DNA of 64,000 bases, from positions 6,939,501 to 7,003,500 of the forward strand of contig NZ_CP108581.1 of assembly GCF_036010665.1 (NCBI RefSeq), read 5' to 3'. This document shows, one piece after another, positions 8,125 to 17,687 of this stretch; position 1 is the stretch's first letter; each line of letters begins with the position of its first letter. The notes below the pieces were generated by a model, which was given only the letters and a program-made list of their open reading frames with translations, did no database searches and was not told where the DNA came from. A program made the position numbers and the translations under genes. This DNA is from Microbispora sp. NBC_01189 (GTDB lineage Bacteria > Actinomycetota > Actinomycetes > Streptosporangiales > Streptosporangiaceae).

Positions 8125-10234
8125 ATGGATTCGACGCCGTCCTACGAGCGCGCCGGGCGGATGCTGATCTCCGTCTGGGCGGGCGCCGCGCTGATCCTCG
8201 TGATCGTCACGTTCCTCCACTTCCGCGGGGACACCTCGCCCGGCGGACCCGCGCCCTTCCCACCGGCGACCATCGGGGCCGCCCCGAAGGAGCCCGCCCT
8301 GCTCCGCGCCATGACGACGACCAGGCTCGGCGACCGGGCCGTCGCGGTCACCGGAGGCACCGACGGCACGGTCCGGGTGTGGGACCTCACGACCGGCACC
8401 CAGCTCGGCGCCCAGATCGGGCGCCCGCTCACCGGCCACACCGGCCGGGTCACCGCCGTGACCGCGACCCGGCTCCACGGCCGCCCCGTCGCCGTCACCG
8501 GAAGTGCCGACGGCACGGTCAGGATCTGGGACCTGGCCGCTCACAAGCAGCTCGGCCAGGCGCTCACCGGCCACACCGCCGGCGTGACCGCGGTGCTGAC
8601 GACGACGCTGGAAGGCCGCATGGTCGCCGTCTCCGCGGGCCGCGACTCCACCGTACGGGTGTGGGACCTGGCCGGTCACCGGCGGCTCGGCCGGCCGTTC
8701 ACGGATCCGTCGCGAAGCGTCGTCGCGGCCGGCACGATCACCGAGCGGGACGGCCGGCCCGTCGTCGTCTTCTCCGGCTCCGACGGCGCGGTGTGGCTGT
8801 GGGACCCGGCCACACGTGCGCGGCTCGATCAGCCGCTCGGGGAGGCCGGCGCGTACGCCCTGACGGCGGGAGAGCTGGACGGCCGGCCGATCGTGGTGTC
8901 GGTCGGGCTGGACGCCACCGCGCAGGTATGGGACCCGACGGGCCGTGAGCGCCTCGGCCGTCCGGTCGGCCACGCCGGTCCGGTCGTCGCGGCGGCGGTG
9001 ACGGATCTGGCCGGCCGGCCGGTCCTGGTCACCGGAGGCGTGGACTCCGTGCATGTGCTGGACCTGCGCCGGCTGACGTCCGAGCAGGCCCCGGGCGAAC
9101 GCGCGGAGCCGGTGCCTTCCCAGGTGCGCGACATGACGGTGCGGCTGACCGAGGCCGCGGAGACCGGACAGGCCGGTGCGGGGACCGTGGCCGAACTGGA
9201 GAGCCGGGCGCCGGACCCGGATTTCGCGACCGCGCTGATGAACGCGCTGGGCCCGATGCGGTTCCGCGATCTCCTGGCCGAGGCCGTGGATCACCAGGCC
9301 GACGGGAACGCGCACCGGCTGGAGATCGCGCTCGGCCGGGCCCTGGGCACGGCGAGCCCCCGGCTGAGCCGGGCCTGGCGCGACCGGCTCGCCGGCGGCC
9401 TCGACCGCGAGGGCGGCGGCTCCGCGGCGTACGCGCTGACGCGGGCGCTCGGGCAAGTACGACCCGCCTCGACCGCGCGCATCCTCGCCGGTTACCTCGG
9501 CGACCTGGGATACATCGCCCTCGACGGCTGTGACGGCTTGGACCCCTACGTACACAGCCCCGCGCGACGGCGACGGGCCGGGGCGAGAGGACTGGGGGAT
9601 CAACGCCTCCGCGGGGCTGCTGCGCCCGTTGACGCAGGAGTTGTTCACAGACCCGGGCGCACTGGGCGTCTACCTCGCCGCCCAGACCGAGTACGCCGGG
9701 CGTCTCCTGGACCACAGCGCCGCGAAGGCGGCCGCGGCCCGGGACGCCGGCGGCGTCGTCACCGACGCGAGAACGGTGGGCGCCGCCTTCGGCATGCTCA
9801 CCGACGCGGTCCAGCTGCCCAGGATTCGCATGGCCAAGTCGGAGGACTCCGAGCGCGCACGACAGGAAGCCGTGGACGAGGCGAACGAGTCCGCGGACCG
9901 CATGAGGAATCTGGCTCACTGGCTCACCGCGCGGGCGATGCTCAGGCACGGCCTGTTCGGGCCCGCCGATCCACCCGCCCGCACCCATCCCTGGGGCTCG
10001 CTGCCCGGCCTGAAGAAGGGTGAGGATCCCCGCGACAACCCGTACAACTTCGTCGAAGACGACGGCCGGACCCTCATGCCCCTGGACAGGATGATCCGGG
10101 AGACCACCGCCGACGCCCGGTTGCTCCGGTACCAGGGCTACCAGCGGTGGCTGTACGACAGACTGGCGGGAGACGACTGGTTCGACATCGAGCAGGCCCT
10201 GGACGGCGGCTTCCGTCGTCTGCGCTGCGGCTGA
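8125..10234 (+). pseudogene. WD40-repeat protein fused to paralogue of the 5062 gene's C-terminus, frameshifted
   Basis: Translation starts at ATG 8125 with a membrane anchor (about residues 13-35: LISVWAGAALILVIVTFLHF). About six WD40 blades follow (residues 50-320), several with GTVRVWDL-type strand ends. The next 140 residues (to about 470) match the 5062 gene product around LRDLLVKSVEH and GTASPRL. At about 9526-9590 the homology leaves frame 1 and resumes in frame 2, running from about 9560 to the stop at 10234 and containing LLDHSAAKA, LFGPADPPARTHPW and DGRTLMPLDRM. Frame 1 itself runs on to 10023 with an unrelated Arg-rich tail. Relative to the 5062 product, about 170 residues are also missing just before RILAGYLGDLGY. 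A real inactivating frameshift, a sequencing error or programmed +1 shifting are all possible; the first two are more likely. Confidence 0.75.
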
Positions 10235-10245
10235 CCGCGGCCTCG

Positions 10246-10272
10246 CTCCGCGGGTCCCGAGGTCCCGCGGAG
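10246..10272. terminator. bidirectional hairpin between convergent genes
   Basis: CTCCGCGGG and CCCGCGGAG form perfect 9-bp arms around a 9-base loop in the 43-bp gap between the WD40 gene and the ion-channel gene. There is no T-tract, as is common in high-GC actinomycetes. Confidence 0.55.
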
Positions 10273-10277
10273 GCCCG

Positions 10278-11066
10278 TCAGGAGGGGACGCGGTCGCTGA
10301 TGGCCTGGCGCAGGCCCTGGATCTCGGCGCGCAGGGCGGCCATCTCGGCCAGCACCTCGCCGTCCTCCCCGCGCTCGGCTCTGCGCTCCTCCTGGCTCTC
10401 CTCCTCCATCGCGCTGACCACGACCGCGATGAAGAGGTTGAGCACGACGAACGTGCAGATCAGGACGAACACCACGAAGTAGATCCAGGCCGAGGGGTGG
10501 GTGTCCATGACCTCGCGGTTGATGTCCGACCAGCCGTCGCCGGTCATGACCTGGAACAGGGTGAACAGCGAGGTCGGCAGGTCGCCGAAGTACTCGGGTG
10601 CGGAGGCGCCGTACAGCTTGGTGCCCATCACGGCGGCGACGTACAGCACGAGGCCGAGCAGGACCACGATCGAGGTCATCCCGGGGATGGCGGTGAGCAG
10701 CGCGGAGACCACCCGCCGCAGCGACGGCACCACCGAGATCAGCCGCAGCGCCCGCAGCACGCGCAGGGCCCGCAGCACCGACAGCCCGCCCGCGGTGGGG
10801 AGGAACGAGACCGCGATGATCAGCGTGTCGAAGACGTTCCAGGGGTCGCGGAGGAAACGCCACCGGTAGACGTACGCCTTGGCGAGGATCTCCGCGACGA
10901 AGACGTAGAGCGCGGCGTGGTCGGCGACGTGCAGCACCGTGCCGTAACGGGCGACCGCCCCGGCCGAGGTCTCGACGCCCAGCGTGGCCGCGTTGAGCAG
11001 GATCACCACGGTGATCGTCTGCTGGAACCGCGGCGACTCGATCACACGGCGGACACGTTCACGCAC
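10278..11066 (-). CDS. BacNav/NaChBac-type voltage-gated cation channel
   Basis: This protein of about 262 residues has six membrane segments in the pattern of bacterial homotetrameric voltage-gated sodium channels. The S4 voltage sensor is plain (about residues 98-118, four arginines at three-residue spacing in LRALRVLRALR). The pore loop is LFTLFQVMTGDGWSD, with the selectivity filter at about residues 175-181. S6 (about 194-220) contains a conserved Asn, and the acidic/Gln-rich tail (222-257) is likely the coiled-coil tetramerisation helix. I chose GTG 11066 because CAGGAG lies six bases upstream and the length then matches NaChBac (274 residues); ATG 11123 lacks a good site. The filter is more acidic than the usual TLESW type and resembles animal calcium-channel pore loops, so ion choice needs testing. 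Confidence 0.9.
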   Translation of the reverse strand: MRERVRRVIESPRFQQTITVVILLNAATLGVETSAGAVARYGTVLHVADHAALYVFVAEILAKAYVYRWRFLRDPWNVFDTLIIAVSFLPTAGGLSVLRALRVLRALRLISVVPSLRRVVSALLTAIPGMTSIVVLLGLVLYVAAVMGTKLYGASAPEYFGDLPTSLFTLFQVMTGDGWSDINREVMDTHPSAWIYFVVFVLICTFVVLNLFIAVVVSAMEEESQEERRAERGEDGEVLAEMAALRAEIQGLRQAISDRVPS

Positions 11067-11265
11067 GAAGGGCTCCTGGGGGGAGGGAAGATCGCCACAG
11101 AGCCTAGTGCCACCGGCCGACATCCCCGTTTCACGCGGCACCACCAGGCTGGGACGCTTTCTCGGTGGCCTCCCGGTGCCGGTGCGAGGCGCACGGGAGT
11201 GCTCGATGAGCACGTCAACGACCCGTGCTCACTGACGAACGCGCCGCCCCGGTAGGCGGGGGGGA

Positions 11266-12417
11266 TCAGCGGGGGGCGGCGTCGACGGCCTGGGCGGACA
11301 GCACGTGGTCGAGGACCATGAGGGCGCAGCCGGTGATCCCGGCGCCCGGCCCGAGGCGGCCGCGCTCGATGCGCAGGCTGCGGGTGGCGAGCTGGGTGGA
11401 GCGCCGGTAGACGATCTCGCGTACGCCCGACACCAGCGGCTGGAACATCTCGGCGACGTCGCCGCCGAGGACCACCACGGCGGGGTTGAGCAGGTTGACC
11501 GCGCCGGAGATGACCTCGCCCAGCCAGCGGCCCGCCTGCCGTACGACGGCCATGGTCTCGGCGTCACCCGCCCGCACCAGGGCGGTCACGTCGGCGAGGG
11601 AGGCGACGTCGCGGCCCTTGGCGCGCAGGTCGCGCAGGATCGCGGTGCCGCTGGCCACCGAGTCGACGCAGTCGAGGTTGCCGCAGCGGCACAGCACGCC
11701 GCCGCCGTCCCGCACTGGGATGTGACCGATCTCCCCGGCCGCGCCGAGCGCGCCGCGCAGGATGCCCCCGCCGGAGATCACCCCCGCGCCGATCCGGGTG
11801 GAGACCTTCACGAACAACAGGTCGTCGAGCTCGGCGGCGTAGACGCTCCGGTGCTCGCCCATCGCGATGACGTTCACGTCGTTGTCCACGAGCACCGGCA
11901 CGCCGAACCGCTCGGCGATGACGGGCGGGATCACCACGCCGGTCCAGCTCGCCATGACGCGGGCGCTTTCGACCCGTCCCGCCGCGAACTCGACGGTGGC
12001 GGGGACGCCGAGGCCGATGCCGGCCACGTCGCGGCGACCGTCCAGCAGCTTCTCCCAGGTGTCCATGAGCAGGGGGAGCACGACGCCGGGGCCCTCCTCG
12101 ACGTCGATGTCGATGTCGGTCCGGTGCAGCACCTCCCCCGCGAGGTCGCAGATCGCGATCTGGGTGCGACGGGCGCCGAGCGAGGCCACCGGGACGACTC
12201 CCCCACCGGCATGGAACCGCAGCCGCATGGGCGGGCGGCCCCCGGTGGAGGGCCCCTCGGCGTCCTCCACGATCAGCCCGCGCTGGAGCAGGTCGGAGAC
12301 GCGGTGCGCGACGGCCGGCCGGGACAGGCCGGTCACGCGGCCGATGTCGGCGCGCGTCACCGCCTCCCCGCTGCGGATGAGCTGGAGGACTTCACCAGGA
12401 GTGGCTAAACGTGACAT
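11266..12417 (-). CDS. ROK family transcriptional regulator
   Basis: This 383-residue ROK (repressor, ORF, kinase) protein starts at ATG 12417. The N-terminal winged helix-turn-helix covers residues 5-60 ([24 protein letters not shown]). The C-terminal sugar-kinase-like domain contains [14 protein letters not shown] (about residue 190) and a zinc site in [15 protein letters not shown] (about 255). The zinc motif in the family is CxCGxxGC, so the Cys ligands are kept. It is divergent from edd-glk-eda and most likely represses or senses sugar for that operon; the effector may be glucose or a phosphorylated derivative, which is inference. The frame continues eight codons upstream to 12441, but [10 protein letters not shown] is the better start. 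Confidence 0.88.
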   Translation of the reverse strand: MSRLATPGEVLQLIRSGEAVTRADIGRVTGLSRPAVAHRVSDLLQRGLIVEDAEGPSTGGRPPMRLRFHAGGGVVPVASLGARRTQIAICDLAGEVLHRTDIDIDVEEGPGVVLPLLMDTWEKLLDGRRDVAGIGLGVPATVEFAAGRVESARVMASWTGVVIPPVIAERFGVPVLVDNDVNVIAMGEHRSVYAAELDDLLFVKVSTRIGAGVISGGGILRGALGAAGEIGHIPVRDGGGVLCRCGNLDCVDSVASGTAILRDLRAKGRDVASLADVTALVRAGDAETMAVVRQAGRWLGEVISGAVNLLNPAVVVLGGDVAEMFQPLVSGVREIVYRRSTQLATRSLRIERGRLGPGAGITGCALMVLDHVLSAQAVDAAPR

Positions 12418-12448
12418 CAAGCAGAAGTGAAGCACACACACTCACCGA

Positions 12449-12483
12449 AGTTCAATGACTTATTCATTTGGAGTTACAAAACT
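12449..12483. promoter_or_regulatory. candidate ROK regulator operator pair
   Basis: Two 12-bp imperfect palindromes of the form AGTT-N5-ACT, at 12449-12460 (AGTTCAATGACT) and 12472-12483 (AGTTACAAAACT), lie 23 bp apart on centres in the AT-rich gap between the ROK gene and edd. The location fits an operator for the ROK protein; this is pattern-based. Confidence 0.4.
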
Positions 12484-12487
12484 AGGC

Positions 12488-12517
12488 TTGATAACTGGCA
12501 TAACTACCCGATACTGT
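12488..12517 (+). promoter_or_regulatory. candidate promoter of the edd operon
   Basis: TTGATA (12488-12493) and TACTGT (12512-12517) are separated by 18 bp, close to a housekeeping sigma consensus. They lie about 145 bp upstream of the edd start and directly after the candidate operators. Confidence 0.4.
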
Positions 12518-12660
12518 CCCTCCTGTGCCTGATCGACGCCTTCGTCCGGACAACGGACGTGGCGTCGGACCGGCACGCGATCGACCCCGCCGGTGCCAGG
12601 GGGCGCCGGCGGAAGCAGGACCCGCCGCAGCGGCTGCGCCCGGCACGAGGAGGACCTTCC

Positions 12661-14526
12661 GTGACTGACCCCGTGGTTTCCCCCATGGTTTCCCCCGTGG
12701 TCGACCCCGTGGTTTCCGAGGTCACCGACCGTGTCGTCACACGCAGCCGCGACACCCGCCGGGCCTACCTGGAGCGGGTGCGCCGTGCCGGGGCCGAACT
12801 GCGCGAGCGGGGGCCGGCCCGGGGGCGGCTCGCCTGCGCCAACTTGGCCCACGGCTTCGCCGCCGCCCCGGCCGAGGACAAGCTCGACCTGCGGGGCGCG
12901 GCCAAGCCCGGCGTCGCCATCGTCACGTCGTACAACGACATGCTGTCGGCGCACCAGCCGTACGAGACCTACCCGCCCGAGCTCAAGCGGGCGGTCCGTG
13001 AGGCGGGCGGCGTGGCGCAGGTGGCGGGTGGCGTGCCCGCGATGTGCGACGGCGTGACCCAGGGCCGGGCGGGCATGGAGCTGTCCCTCTACAGCCGCGA
13101 CCTGATCGCCATGGCGACCGCCATCGCGCTGTCGCACGACATGTTCGACGCGGCCCTGCTGCTCGGGGTCTGCGACAAGATCGTCCCGGGGCTGCTCGTC
13201 GGCGCGTTACGCTTCGGCCACCTGCCGGCCGTGTTCGTGCCCGCCGGGCCGATGACCTCCGGCCTGCCCAACAAGGTCAAGGCCCGGGCCCGGCAGGCCT
13301 TCGCCGAGGGCAAGATCGGCCGAGGCGAGATGCTCGACGCCGAGGCGGCCGCCTACCACTCCCCCGGCACCTGCACCTTCTACGGCACCGCCAACTCCAA
13401 CCAGCTCCTGATGGAGGTCATGGGGCTCCATCTGCCGGGCGCGACGTTCGTCAACCCGCACACCGAGCTGCGGCAGGCGCTGACCCGGGCGGCGGCGCGG
13501 CGGGCCGTGGAGATCGGCCCGCACGGCGAGGAGTACACCCCGGTCGGCGAGGTCGTGGACGAGAAGGCGATCGTCAACGCGGTCGTCGCGCTGCTCGCCT
13601 CGGGCGGCTCCACCAATCACACGATGCACCTGGTCACGATGGCGGCCGCCGCCGGGATCACGCTGACCTGGGATGACATGGCCGACCTGTCCAAGGTCGT
13701 GCCGCTGATCACCCGGATGTACCCCAACGGCCAGGCGGACGTGAACCACTTCCACGCCGCGGGCGGCATGGCGGTGTTCATCGGCGGCCTGCTGGACGCC
13801 GGGCTCCTCCACGCCGACGTGCTGACCGTGGCCGGGCGCGGCCTCGGTCACTACCGTACGGCTCCCGCCCTGAAGGAGGGCACGCTGGTGTGGGAGGAGC
13901 GGACCGGGCCCAGCTCCGACCCAGACGTCCTGCGGCCGGTCGCCGAGCCGTTCTCCCCCGACGGGGGCATCCACATGCTGTCCGGCAACCTGGGCCGGGC
14001 GGTGAGCAAGGTCTCCGCCGTCAAGCCCGAGCACCTGGTCGTCGAGGCCCCGGCCCTGGTGTTCGACGACCAGATCGACCTGCTCGCCGCGTTCGACCGG
14101 GGCGAGCTGAACGGGCGGGACTTCGTCGCGGTCGTCCGCTACCAGGGACCCCGCGCCAACGGCATGCCGGAGCTGCACAAGCTCACGCCGCCGCTGGCCG
14201 TGCTGCTCGACCGCGGCCAGAAGGTCGCGATCGTGACCGACGGCCGCATGTCCGGCGCCTCGGGGAAGGTCCCCGCGGCGATCCACCTCTCTCCCGAGGC
14301 CGCCGACGGCGGGCCGATCGCGCTGCTGCGCGACGGCGACGTGGTGCGCCTCGACTCCGCCGCCGGGACGCTCACCGTGCTCGCCGACCTCACCGGACGC
14401 GTGCCCGAGGGCGCGCCCCTGACCGACGAGCAGTGGACCGGCACCGGCCGCGAGCTGTTCGCCTCCTTCCGCCGTACGGTCGGCCCCGCCGAGCGCGGCG
14501 CGAGCGTCTTCGGGGGCACCGCGTGA
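12661..14526 (+). CDS. edd: 6-phosphogluconate dehydratase
   Basis: This enzyme removes water from 6-phosphogluconate to give 2-keto-3-deoxy-6-phosphogluconate, the first dedicated step of the Entner-Doudoroff pathway. The 621-residue product matches the IlvD/Edd family: [37 protein letters not shown] and [13 protein letters not shown] hold the cysteines of the [4Fe-4S] cluster, and [14 protein letters not shown] lies near the C-terminus. The two residues after [10 protein letters not shown] and the overall length favour Edd over IlvD. GTG 12661 follows an AGGAGGA site. The first 25 residues are a repetitive Val-Pro-Ser extension (PVVSP, PMVSP, PVVDP, PVVSE) absent from typical Edd. The glk start overlaps its stop by four bases. 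Confidence 0.95.
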   Translation: MTDPVVSPMVSPVVDPVVSEVTDRVVTRSRDTRRAYLERVRRAGAELRERGPARGRLACANLAHGFAAAPAEDKLDLRGAAKPGVAIVTSYNDMLSAHQPYETYPPELKRAVREAGGVAQVAGGVPAMCDGVTQGRAGMELSLYSRDLIAMATAIALSHDMFDAALLLGVCDKIVPGLLVGALRFGHLPAVFVPAGPMTSGLPNKVKARARQAFAEGKIGRGEMLDAEAAAYHSPGTCTFYGTANSNQLLMEVMGLHLPGATFVNPHTELRQALTRAAARRAVEIGPHGEEYTPVGEVVDEKAIVNAVVALLASGGSTNHTMHLVTMAAAAGITLTWDDMADLSKVVPLITRMYPNGQADVNHFHAAGGMAVFIGGLLDAGLLHADVLTVAGRGLGHYRTAPALKEGTLVWEERTGPSSDPDVLRPVAEPFSPDGGIHMLSGNLGRAVSKVSAVKPEHLVVEAPALVFDDQIDLLAAFDRGELNGRDFVAVVRYQGPRANGMPELHKLTPPLAVLLDRGQKVAIVTDGRMSGASGKVPAAIHLSPEAADGGPIALLRDGDVVRLDSAAGTLTVLADLTGRVPEGAPLTDEQWTGTGRELFASFRRTVGPAERGASVFGGTA

Positions 14527-15482
14527 GCCTGCCCTGGCTGGTCGCCGACGTGGGCGGCACCAACGCCCGGTTCGGTTTGGTGACCGGGCGCGGAGGGCAG
14601 CCGGAGGCGGTAACCGTACTCGACGTTTCCCAGCATCTCGGCCTTGCCGATGCCGTAGCCGCCTATCTCGCAGAACATGCGGGCGGAGTTCGGCCGGGGG
14701 CCGCGTGCCTGGCGATCGCCGGTCCGGTCGACAGGGACCGGTACCGGCTGACGAACGCGGGATGGTCGGGTTCCGTGACCGACCTGGGCATCCCGCGTAC
14801 GGTGCTTCTCAACGACTTCGAGGCCCTCGCGATCTCGCTGCCGCACCTCGCGGGCGGCGATCTCGTGTCGCTCGGCGGCCCCCCGTCGCCGCCGCCCGGC
14901 CTGACGAAGGCCGTGCTGGGCCCGGGCACCGGGCTCGGGGTGGCCGGGCTCGTCCCCGTACGGGAGGGCTGGCTGCCCGTGGCCGGCGAGGGCGGGCACG
15001 TGGCGGTCCCGGTCGTGACGGACCTGGAGATGGAGATCGTCCGCGCCCTGCGCGCCGGCGGCCTCCCGTACGTGGACGCCGAGCACCTGCTGTCCGGCAC
15101 CGGGCTGCCGCGCCTGCACCACGGCCTCGCGCTGGTGCGCGGGGTCGCGCCGGGCGCCCGGACGGCGGCGCAGATCACCTCGTCGGACGACCCGCTGTGC
15201 GTCGAGACCGTGGAGGTCTTCCTCGCGCTGCTCGGCGGGTTCGCCGGCGGCGTGGCCCTGACGTTCGGCGCGCGGGGCGGGGTCTACCTGGGCGGCGGCG
15301 TGCTGCCCCGGCTGGCCGCGCGGATCCCGGGCAGCGCGTTCCGGGCCCGGTTCGAGACGACCGCGCCGGCGCTGACGGACTACGCCGCCGCGATCCCGAC
15401 CCCGCTGATCGTCGCCGAGCAGCCGGCGCTGACGGGTGCGGCCGCCTGGCTCGCCCAACGATTCCCCGAAGTGGAGCTGTGA
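14523..15482 (+). CDS. glk: glucokinase (Glk/PF02685 type)
   Basis: This 319-residue protein phosphorylates glucose with ATP. It opens with the phosphate-binding motif [13 protein letters not shown] (residues 6-18), has LNDFEALA (about 98-105, catalytic Asp) and [12 protein letters not shown] (about 138-149), followed by PVAGEGGH. It belongs to the E. coli Glk branch, not to the ROK glucokinases common in actinomycetes. The start is GTG 14523, overlapping the edd stop (GTGA). Its place between edd and eda implies that the operon starts from free glucose, with glucose-6-phosphate dehydrogenase and lactonase encoded elsewhere. Confidence 0.92.
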   Translation: MSLPWLVADVGGTNARFGLVTGRGGQPEAVTVLDVSQHLGLADAVAAYLAEHAGGVRPGAACLAIAGPVDRDRYRLTNAGWSGSVTDLGIPRTVLLNDFEALAISLPHLAGGDLVSLGGPPSPPPGLTKAVLGPGTGLGVAGLVPVREGWLPVAGEGGHVAVPVVTDLEMEIVRALRAGGLPYVDAEHLLSGTGLPRLHHGLALVRGVAPGARTAAQITSSDDPLCVETVEVFLALLGGFAGGVALTFGARGGVYLGGGVLPRLAARIPGSAFRARFETTAPALTDYAAAIPTPLIVAEQPALTGAAAWLAQRFPEVEL

Positions 15483-16099
15483 TGAGCAACCTTCTCGACC
15501 TCGCGCCGGTCGTCCCGGTGGTCGTCCTCGACGACGCGGAAAGCGCCGTCCCGCTGGCCCGGGCGCTGGTGGCGGGCGGCCTGCCGGTGATCGAGGTGAC
15601 GCTGCGCACCCCGGCCGCCCTCGACGCGATCCGGCGGATCGCCGCCGAGGTGCCGGAGGCCGTGATCGGCGCGGGCACCGTACGGTCGCCGGAGGACGTG
15701 GAGTCCGCGATCGCGGCGGGCTCCCGGTTCCTCGTCTCCCCCGGCACCACCCCCGGACTGCTCGCGGCCATGCTCGCCTCGGGCGTGCCGTTCCTGCCGG
15801 GCGTGGCCACGGCCACCGAGGCGATGACGCTGGCCGAGCGCGGCGTGCGCGAGCTGAAGTTCTTCCCCGCGGAGCCGGCCGGCGGCGTCTCCTATCTCAA
15901 GGCGCTGAGCGGCCCGCTGCCCGACGTGCGGTTCTGCCCCACCGGCGGGATCACCCCCGCGAGCGCGCTGTCCTATCTGGCCCTGTCCAACGTGGGGTGC
16001 GTGGGCGGGAGCTGGCTGACACCGCGTAGCCTTGTCTCGGCGGGCGACTTCGCGAGGATCGAGAAGCTCGCCGCAGAGGCCGCGGCGCTGCGTCCCTGA
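15482..16099 (+). CDS. eda: KDPG aldolase
   Basis: This 205-residue class I aldolase splits 2-keto-3-deoxy-6-phosphogluconate into pyruvate and glyceraldehyde 3-phosphate. The family motifs are present: Glu in [12 protein letters not shown] (about residue 38), GAGTV (about 62), SPGTTPGLL, the Schiff-base Lys in RELKFFPAE (about 126) and the phosphate-binding [11 protein letters not shown] (about 153). The ATG at 15482 shares one base with the glk stop, so translation is tightly coupled. It completes an edd-glk-eda operon. The length is normal for the family (about 205-215 residues). Confidence 0.95.
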   Translation: MSNLLDLAPVVPVVVLDDAESAVPLARALVAGGLPVIEVTLRTPAALDAIRRIAAEVPEAVIGAGTVRSPEDVESAIAAGSRFLVSPGTTPGLLAAMLASGVPFLPGVATATEAMTLAERGVRELKFFPAEPAGGVSYLKALSGPLPDVRFCPTGGITPASALSYLALSNVGCVGGSWLTPRSLVSAGDFARIEKLAAEAAALRP

Positions 16100-16470
16100 G
16101 CCCCTTCGTCCATCCGGATCCCCGACCGGCCCTCCGGCCGTGCCGGGACTCCGGCCGGGCCGCGGTGGCCGGGGCCTCCCCGCGCCAGACCGCACAAGCT
16201 CGCCGGCCGAGCCACCCTCCCTCGGCGACGCCGGTGGCCATGCTCGTGGACCGTGACCCGGCCACACGTTCATGGACTCCGGGCCCGTGCGCCGCTCACC
16301 CGCGGCGTGCGGGCCCTCTCCACGCGGACGGCTTGCCCGCGTCGGCGAGGCCTGTCCGGCAAGGTCGAGACGGAACCGGTCGCAGGCGCAATCGCACTGA
16401 TACCCCTTCTCGGCGGAGACTTTCCGATCGGCAGCCACTCCGGCGACGTGGCCGCACGGCCGGGTCGCGG
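16100..16470. other. 371-bp gap between eda and the GntR operon
   Basis: No gene is convincing here. GC-rich stem-forming blocks (GGCCCTCCGGCC, CCGGCCGGGCC) at about 16125-16165 could end transcription from eda. On the minus strand an ATG at 16474 overlaps the gntR stop (ATGA) and would encode about 43 plausible residues with a CDCACD motif before the sequence becomes compositionally random; it may be a decayed third gene of that operon. Confidence 0.35.
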
Positions 16471-16848
16471 TCATGACGAGGCCGGTGTCACCGTGCCGGA
16501 GGCCAGCGCCGCCTGCACGATGCGGATCGCCTCGCCCGTGTCGATGCCGACGCTGGCGACCACGGCCGCGTAGTCGGCGGCGGCCCGGCGGGCCCGCTCC
16601 AGGCCATCCTCGCCGGCGGCCGACACGAACGAACCCGCCCGCCCCCGCGTCTCGATCAGCCCTGCCTCCTCCAGCTCCCGGTATGCCCGGCCGACCGTGT
16701 TCACGGCCAGGCCAAGGTTGGCCGCGAGCTGGCGGATGGTCGGAAGGCGGGTGCCCACGGCAAGCGTGCGATCCTGAATCTGCCGGGCGAGCTGGGCCCG
16801 CAGCTGCTCGAACGGCGGCACCGGCGAGGCCGCATCGATAACGATCAT
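16471..16848 (-). CDS. short GntR family regulator (YtrA type)
   Basis: This 125-residue repressor consists of a GntR winged helix (FEQLRAQLARQI, LPTIRQLAANLGLAVNTVGRAYRELEEAGLI, about residues 13-70) plus a short helical tail, as in the YtrA subfamily that controls ABC transporters and membrane proteins. The ATG at 16848 overlaps the stop of the upstream membrane-protein gene (ATGA), so the two are co-translated. A long inverted repeat upstream of the operon is its likely operator. The effector is unknown. Confidence 0.88.
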   Translation of the reverse strand: MIVIDAASPVPPFEQLRAQLARQIQDRTLAVGTRLPTIRQLAANLGLAVNTVGRAYRELEEAGLIETRGRAGSFVSAAGEDGLERARRAAADYAAVVASVGIDTGEAIRIVQAALASGTVTPASS

Positions 16849-17678
16849 CGGACGCTCATCACCCGCCGGGCCACCGTCGCGCTCGACGGCGTCCTGACAC
16901 GGAGCGCGACGCACACGACCATGCCCAAGATCACGTTGGCGACCGCAGCGGCGCTCCACCAGCCGGGCGCAGTGCCGAACAGCAGCACCATGGGCAGCGA
17001 CCACTGCACGCTCGGCGTGGTGAGATCGCGGGCGTCCTCGACGCGCATGACGACGTCGGCGGTCAGCGACTCCTCGTCCTCCGCCACGACCGGGCGCCGC
17101 AGCAGGTGGCGCAGTTGCACGGCGGTGATGGCTGTCACGCCGAGCAGGCCGATCAGCAGGACGACGGCCGGCTGCCGCACGGTGGGGTCGGGAACGGCCA
17201 GGGCGCTCCAGGCCAGCACCATCGCACCGGCGAACGTGGCGACCGCGAAGACGGCGTACGGCCGGCCGAGCACGGCCCGCCAGCTGGGCTGGATCGGATG
17301 GGCGGCCCTGCGGGACAGCGTCGCACCCGCCCGCTGATCGACGCGTCGCACCCACCAGTCGAGCAGCGACTGTGCGAGCAGCAGCACGGCCACCAGCGCG
17401 GTCAGGACCAGCAGCGGCAGCGGTCGATGCGGCTGGAAGCCGCCGAAGGCGGAACTGGCGAGCCGGTCGTAGGCCGCGGCGAGCGCGCTCGCGATGATCA
17501 GCACGGCCAGGATGAGGTGAGCGGCGAGGCGGGCGCGTCTCCGGACCGCCAGCCGGCCGGCCAGCAGCGGGGTCGGGCGGGCACCGGACAGGCCGTGCCG
17601 GGCCAGCCATGCGTCCGCCGGCCGCAGGTCGGTCGCACGCGCCGACGGGCTGGTGTCCGGTGAGGGTTCTTGGGCCAT
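16845..17678 (-). CDS. integral membrane protein of a GntR operon
   Basis: This 277-residue protein has a hydrophilic N-terminus (residues 1-48), two membrane segments (about 52-72 and 88-108), a basic loop, two more (about 135-160 and 170-190), an acidic loop (EDEESLTADVVMRVED) and a last pair near 225-260. I do not recognise a functional family; similar proteins occur with YtrA-type GntR regulators. The ATG at 17678 follows AAAGGAGGGG. It is the first gene of a two-gene operon and sits next to a strong operator. Function unknown. Confidence 0.75.
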   Translation of the reverse strand: MAQEPSPDTSPSARATDLRPADAWLARHGLSGARPTPLLAGRLAVRRRARLAAHLILAVLIIASALAAAYDRLASSAFGGFQPHRPLPLLVLTALVAVLLLAQSLLDWWVRRVDQRAGATLSRRAAHPIQPSWRAVLGRPYAVFAVATFAGAMVLAWSALAVPDPTVRQPAVVLLIGLLGVTAITAVQLRHLLRRPVVAEDEESLTADVVMRVEDARDLTTPSVQWSLPMVLLFGTAPGWWSAAAVANVILGMVVCVALRVRTPSSATVARRVMSVR

Positions 17679-17687
17679 AGCCCCTCC

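Noticed and set aside
13890..14522. Upstream extension of the glucokinase frame
   Set aside because: The longer frame overlaps edd and is Arg-rich noise; GTG 14523 gives the family-typical start.
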